From contig CATLHF010000004.1 of NCBI GenBank assembly GCA_949948835.1, positions 1 to 64,000 of the forward strand: 64,000 bases of DNA, given 5' to 3'. A model generated the notes under the pieces. It made no database searches and was not told the origin of the DNA. It was given only the letters and a program-made list of their open reading frames with translations. Both the position numbers and the translations under genes were made by a program. Of this stretch, positions 61,219 to 64,000 are shown in pieces (positions within the stretch are counted from its first letter, which is position 1; every line of letters starts with the position of its first letter). Source of the stretch: an uncultured Clostridia bacterium (lineage in GTDB: Bacteria; Bacillota; Clostridia; TANB77; CAG-508).

Positions 61219-61785
61219 ATGAATGATTATCCAGAATATGCTGAAATAAATGGTATTGAATATAAAATAAACACAGATTATGAAGTAGGATTAGCTTGTT
61301 TTAGAGCAATAAATGATATAACAATTAGTGATACAGCACGAACACTTGCTGTTATAGGATTATTATTTGATAATGAAGAAAATGAAAATAAACCAGAGAT
61401 TGAAGATTATGAAAAGGCTTTGGAAATAGCAAAACGATATTTAACCTGTGATAAAGAAGAGGAAACAGATAGTTCAAAAATAGATATGGATTTTGAATTT
61501 GATAAGGACCTAATAAATGCCAGTTTTATGTCTGACTATGAAATAGATCTTGATAATAAGAAAATGCATTGGTGGAGATTCTTTTCTTTAATGTGTGGAC
61601 TAACAGATAAATGTATATTAAATAGAGTTAGAGATGTAAGAAATTTTGATGAAACGACAATTAAAGACTCTAAAGAAAAAGAAAAAATCATTAAAGCAAA
61701 AGAAAGAGTTAAATTGCCTATAAGAAGAAGTAAGGAAGAACAAGAGGCAATTGATGAATTTGATGCTTTATTAGGAGATGATTAA
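61219..61785 (+). CDS. Bacteriophage Gp15 family tail chaperone
   Basis: 188 residues. YKINTDYEVGLACFRAINDI and KMHWWRFFSLMCGLTDKC are the Gp15 signatures. It should coat the tape measure during tail assembly. The last codons contain the RBS and start of the next gene. Confidence 0.85.
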   Translation: MNDYPEYAEINGIEYKINTDYEVGLACFRAINDITISDTARTLAVIGLLFDNEENENKPEIEDYEKALEIAKRYLTCDKEEETDSSKIDMDFEFDKDLINASFMSDYEIDLDNKKMHWWRFFSLMCGLTDKCILNRVRDVRNFDETTIKDSKEKEKIIKAKERVKLPIRRSKEEQEAIDEFDALLGDD

Positions 61786-61933
61786 AATAGAAGATATAAA
61801 AAAAATAGAATGCCCATATTGTGGATATAAAATGCCCATTACATTTAGCAAAGATGCTAGATGCAGTGGCATTTTTGTTAAGTGTAAAGGGAAAAATTGC
61901 AAGAAAGTTTTTGAAATAATAATAAATAAATAA
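61778..61933 (+). CDS. Com-like small zinc-finger protein
   Basis: 51 residues: IECPYCGYKMPITFSK, then FVKCKGKNCKKVFEI. Four or more Cys in two pairs form a zinc finger like that of the Mu Com translational activator. It overlaps the Gp15 gene by eight bases and starts after TTAGGAGA. It may adjust translation of a tail gene or a methyltransferase. Confidence 0.75.
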   Translation: MIKIEDIKKIECPYCGYKMPITFSKDARCSGIFVKCKGKNCKKVFEIIINK

Positions 61934-61989
61934 ATAAGTCAAGTAGAGCCATTATGTGCCGATGACTACCAAGAAAAGAGGTGAGTAAA

Positions 61990-64000
61990 TTGGCAGATGG
62001 CTCTATTCGTATTGATACAAAATTAAAAACAAATGGTGTTGAGAAAGGTTTAGATAAAGTTAATAAAGAATTTGAAAAGACAAAAAGTAAAATAAAAGAT
62101 TTATTTAATAATGTAGATTCAAGTTCCTTAGAAAAAAATTTTGACAATATTGCAGATGCGTCTGAAAGAGCAAGTAAATCAATACAAAGTGATTTGAATA
62201 AAGCAGAAAAAACAACAAGTTCTCTTGCAGGAAAAATGAAAAATACAGAAGCAGAACTTAAAGATGTTGAAAATCAAATGGACTTAATTGGTGATAGGAT
62301 TTATGAAAGTTTTAAGGCTTTTGAAGGAAAAGGAATAGTTGATTTTGATGATTTTGTACAAAGTCAAATTGAAGCAGATTCAGAATATCAAAAATTAAAA
62401 AAACAACAAGAAGAACTAAATAATAAAAGTGAAGAGTATGCAAAGAAGATTCAAGAAGCAAAAGTAAAACAGCAAGAATTAACATCAGAACTTGAAAAAG
62501 CAAAACAGATAGAACAAGAAAAATCAACAATAAAAAGCATTAATACAGAAGTTGGTCAGCAAACAGATGCTAATAAAATATTAGATAGTATAAAGACACA
62601 AGACCAATACAATGCAAAGTTAGAAGAAACTAAAAGAAAATTAGAAGAAATAGAAATAGCTACTGCAAATGTGGCAAGGCAAAAAGCTACTAATAATGGT
62701 GCACTTAATACACAAGAAGCTGAGAAGTTAAAACAAAAAGCATTAGAAACCAATACAGAATATCAAAAAATGCAAAGACAATTGCAAATATTAACAGCTA
62801 ATCAAGGAAAATTTAAAAATGCAGTAGACAGTACCAAAAAGTCAGTTAAAGGTACAGCTAGTTCAAGTAACTTAATTTCTAAAGGTATTACTAGCGGAAT
62901 TAAAAAAATTGCATTATATGGATTAGCATTATTAAGTATTAGGTCAATATATGGATTGTTATCTAAAACAGCTAATGCGTGGCTTAATAGTACAGATGTA
63001 GCTGCAAAACAATTGAGAGCAAATTTTGATTATATGACATATGCGGTAGGAAGTGCATTTCAACCAGTATTACAAGGGGTTTGTAATTTACTCTATAAGA
63101 TGCTAAGCATTGTTGCGGCTATAATAAAGACTTTTTCTGGAATTAATATCTTTTCAAAAGCAAGTGCTAAAAATTTTGCTAATATGCAGTCTAGTGCAAG
63201 TGGTACAAATAAAGAGTTAAAGAGACAATTAGCAAGTTTTGATGAAATGAACAGACTAGAAGATAATAGTTCTAGTGGTGGAGGTGGAGCAGGAACTCCA
63301 GCACCAGAATTTGATTTATCAAATGTACAAGCTCTTGATTTACAATTAGATGGTTTATATGCAAAATTAAAAGCTATATATGATTTATTTAAACAAGGTT
63401 TTGACATAGGATTTGGAGATACCAATTTTGATGGAATATTAAATGCATTATCAAGTATAAAACAATCTTTAATTGAGATTTGGACTGATCCTAATGTGTT
63501 AAATGCAGCAAGTAATTGTATTGCATCTTGGATATTTAATTTAGGAAAAGTAGTTGGAAGTATAGCAAGTATAGGAGTAAGTATTGCAGAAAATTTACTT
63601 GGTGGAATTGCTTTATATTTAGAACAGAACAAAGAAAATATAAAACAACATTTAATAAGAATGTTTGATATAAAGGCAGAGTTAGCAAATCTTATAGGAA
63701 ATTATTGTGTAGCAATTGCTGATATATATACAATATTTAGAAGCAATGAAGCAAAACAAGTTACAGCAGATATAATTGGAATATTTACTGAAGGTTTTTT
63801 TGGAGTAACTGAAGTTGCAGGAAAAATTTTTAATGATTTACTTTATATAATCACCCAACCAATAATTGAAAATAAAGATTTAATAAAAGAAACACTTTCA
63901 GGAATGTTTGAACCAGTGCATATTGTTCTTGACACTCTAAAGAAGGGAATAGAAAATACTTTTTCAAAATTTAGAGAAGTTTATGATACATATATTAGTC
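61990..64000 (+). CDS. Tail tape measure protein (3' end outside window)
   Basis: At least 670 residues, open to the edge. TTG start after AGAGGTG gives ADGSIRIDTKLKTNGVEKG, a standard tape measure opening. A coiled coil of about 270 residues follows, then hydrophobic stretches near IALYGLALLSIRSIYGLL and a linker with SSGGGGAGTPAPEFD. It sets tail length and is ejected during infection. Confidence 0.92.
   Translation, partial: MADGSIRIDTKLKTNGVEKGLDKVNKEFEKTKSKIKDLFNNVDSSSLEKNFDNIADASERASKSIQSDLNKAEKTTSSLAGKMKNTEAELKDVENQMDLIGDRIYESFKAFEGKGIVDFDDFVQSQIEADSEYQKLKKQQEELNNKSEEYAKKIQEAKVKQQELTSELEKAKQIEQEKSTIKSINTEVGQQTDANKILDSIKTQDQYNAKLEETKRKLEEIEIATANVARQKATNNGALNTQEAEKLKQKALETNTEYQKMQRQLQILTANQGKFKNAVDSTKKSVKGTASSSNLISKGITSGIKKIALYGLALLSIRSIYGLLSKTANAWLNSTDVAAKQLRANFDYMTYAVGSAFQPVLQGVCNLLYKMLSIVAAIIKTFSGINIFSKASAKNFANMQSSASGTNKELKRQLASFDEMNRLEDNSSSGGGGAGTPAPEFDLSNVQALDLQLDGLYAKLKAIYDLFKQGFDIGFGDTNFDGILNALSSIKQSLIEIWTDPNVLNAASNCIASWIFNLGKVVGSIASIGVSIAENLLGGIALYLEQNKENIKQHLIRMFDIKAELANLIGNYCVAIADIYTIFRSNEAKQVTADIIGIFTEGFFGVTEVAGKIFNDLLYIITQPIIENKDLIKETLSGMFEPVHIVLDTLKKGIENTFSKFREVYDTYIS

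Larger units (their letters stand above)
31223..64000. mobile_element. Siphophage-type prophage, left end and most of the genome (right end outside the window)
   Basis: Continuous phage modules in normal order: integrase and immunity (31305-34311), early/replication (34314-46228), accessory (46225-49670), late control (49683-50147), packaging and head (50472-60147), tail (60173-64000). Genes are tightly packed with overlapping starts and stops, all rightward after the immunity region. Base composition is close to the host. No structural gene is broken; the only frame disruption is the CGG site in the SF2 helicase. Confidence 0.95.

Noticed and set aside
63093..63632. Open frame antisense to the tape measure gene
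   Set aside because: Shadow of the coding strand; no RBS or domain.
1..64000. UGA or UAG recoding
   Set aside because: TAA, TAG and TGA all end well-defined genes here (for example folC ends in TGA and the pyruvyl transferase in TAA), with no in-frame stops inside conserved domains.

Overview
The window reads as the chromosome of an AT-rich, spore-forming member of the Clostridia, probably an uncultured gut lineage, with a lysogenic siphophage-like prophage filling the right half. Sporulation genes (bofA, spoIIID, yabG, sipL, yunB), a clostridial class B sortase, a tetrahydrofolate riboswitch ahead of folT, AGA-dominated arginine usage and consensus sigma-A promoters all support this. TAA, TAG and TGA all act as stops.

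Layout. 1-1511: the end of a cell-wall-anchored repeat protein and a class B sortase. 1623-7609: CtpE-like P-type ATPase, trmB, a DD-carboxypeptidase and a DEAD-box RNA helicase with an attenuator-like leader. 7799-12217: a glycosyltransferase-like gene, a polysaccharide pyruvyl transferase, an unknown membrane protein and an amidase-domain protein. 12294-15507: pth, an RNase E/G family gene, bofA and a HisC-like aminotransferase. 15523-17257 (minus): an acyl-CoA synthetase. 17357-20813: THF riboswitch, folT, folC, ECF ATPase and ECF T component, a folate uptake and polyglutamylation unit. 20885-24268: MFS transporter, lipase-like hydrolase, P-loop kinase-like gene, spoIIID and a small zinc-ribbon gene. 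24517-31130: dNTPase-like HD protein, yabG, veg, sipL, yunB and mbl/mreB. From about 31223 to the right edge: the prophage, inserted in codon 12-13 of a gene whose start reads as mtaB.

Prophage. The leftward block is a repressor, a zinc-ribbon membrane protein and a large serine recombinase. The rightward early block is a Cro-like gene, many small ORFs, a PD-(D/E)XK nuclease, a Sak4-like ATPase, a SpoVS homologue, an SSB-like protein, a CHC2 primase fragment, a DUF927 helicase, an iteron-like region, an SF2 helicase, a RecU-like resolvase and accessory genes (nucleotidyltransferase, phosphoesterase, LemA). The late block is an ArpU-like regulator, a tRNA-Trp, a ParB/methyltransferase, TerS, TerL, portal, minor capsid, scaffold, capsid, connectors, tail tube, chaperones and tape measure, running off the window.

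Main discovery candidate. Seven genes (P-type ATPase, acyl-CoA synthetase, ECF ATPase, dNTPase-like protein, sipL, mtaB and the prophage SF2 helicase) are each broken by exactly one extra base. In all seven the extra base is a C placed before a glycine GGN codon, so the zero frame shows an in-frame CGG. Skipping that C restores the full protein and the expected glycine, including the Walker A glycine of the ECF ATPase. By hand scan CGG occurs in frame only eight times in the window, against roughly 75 out-of-frame occurrences inside genes; the one exception is in the sortase, where the next base is G. This suggests CGG is unassigned or starved here and directs a +1 frameshift (or quadruplet CGGN decoding as Gly), shared by host and phage. 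A systematic sequencing artefact is the main alternative.
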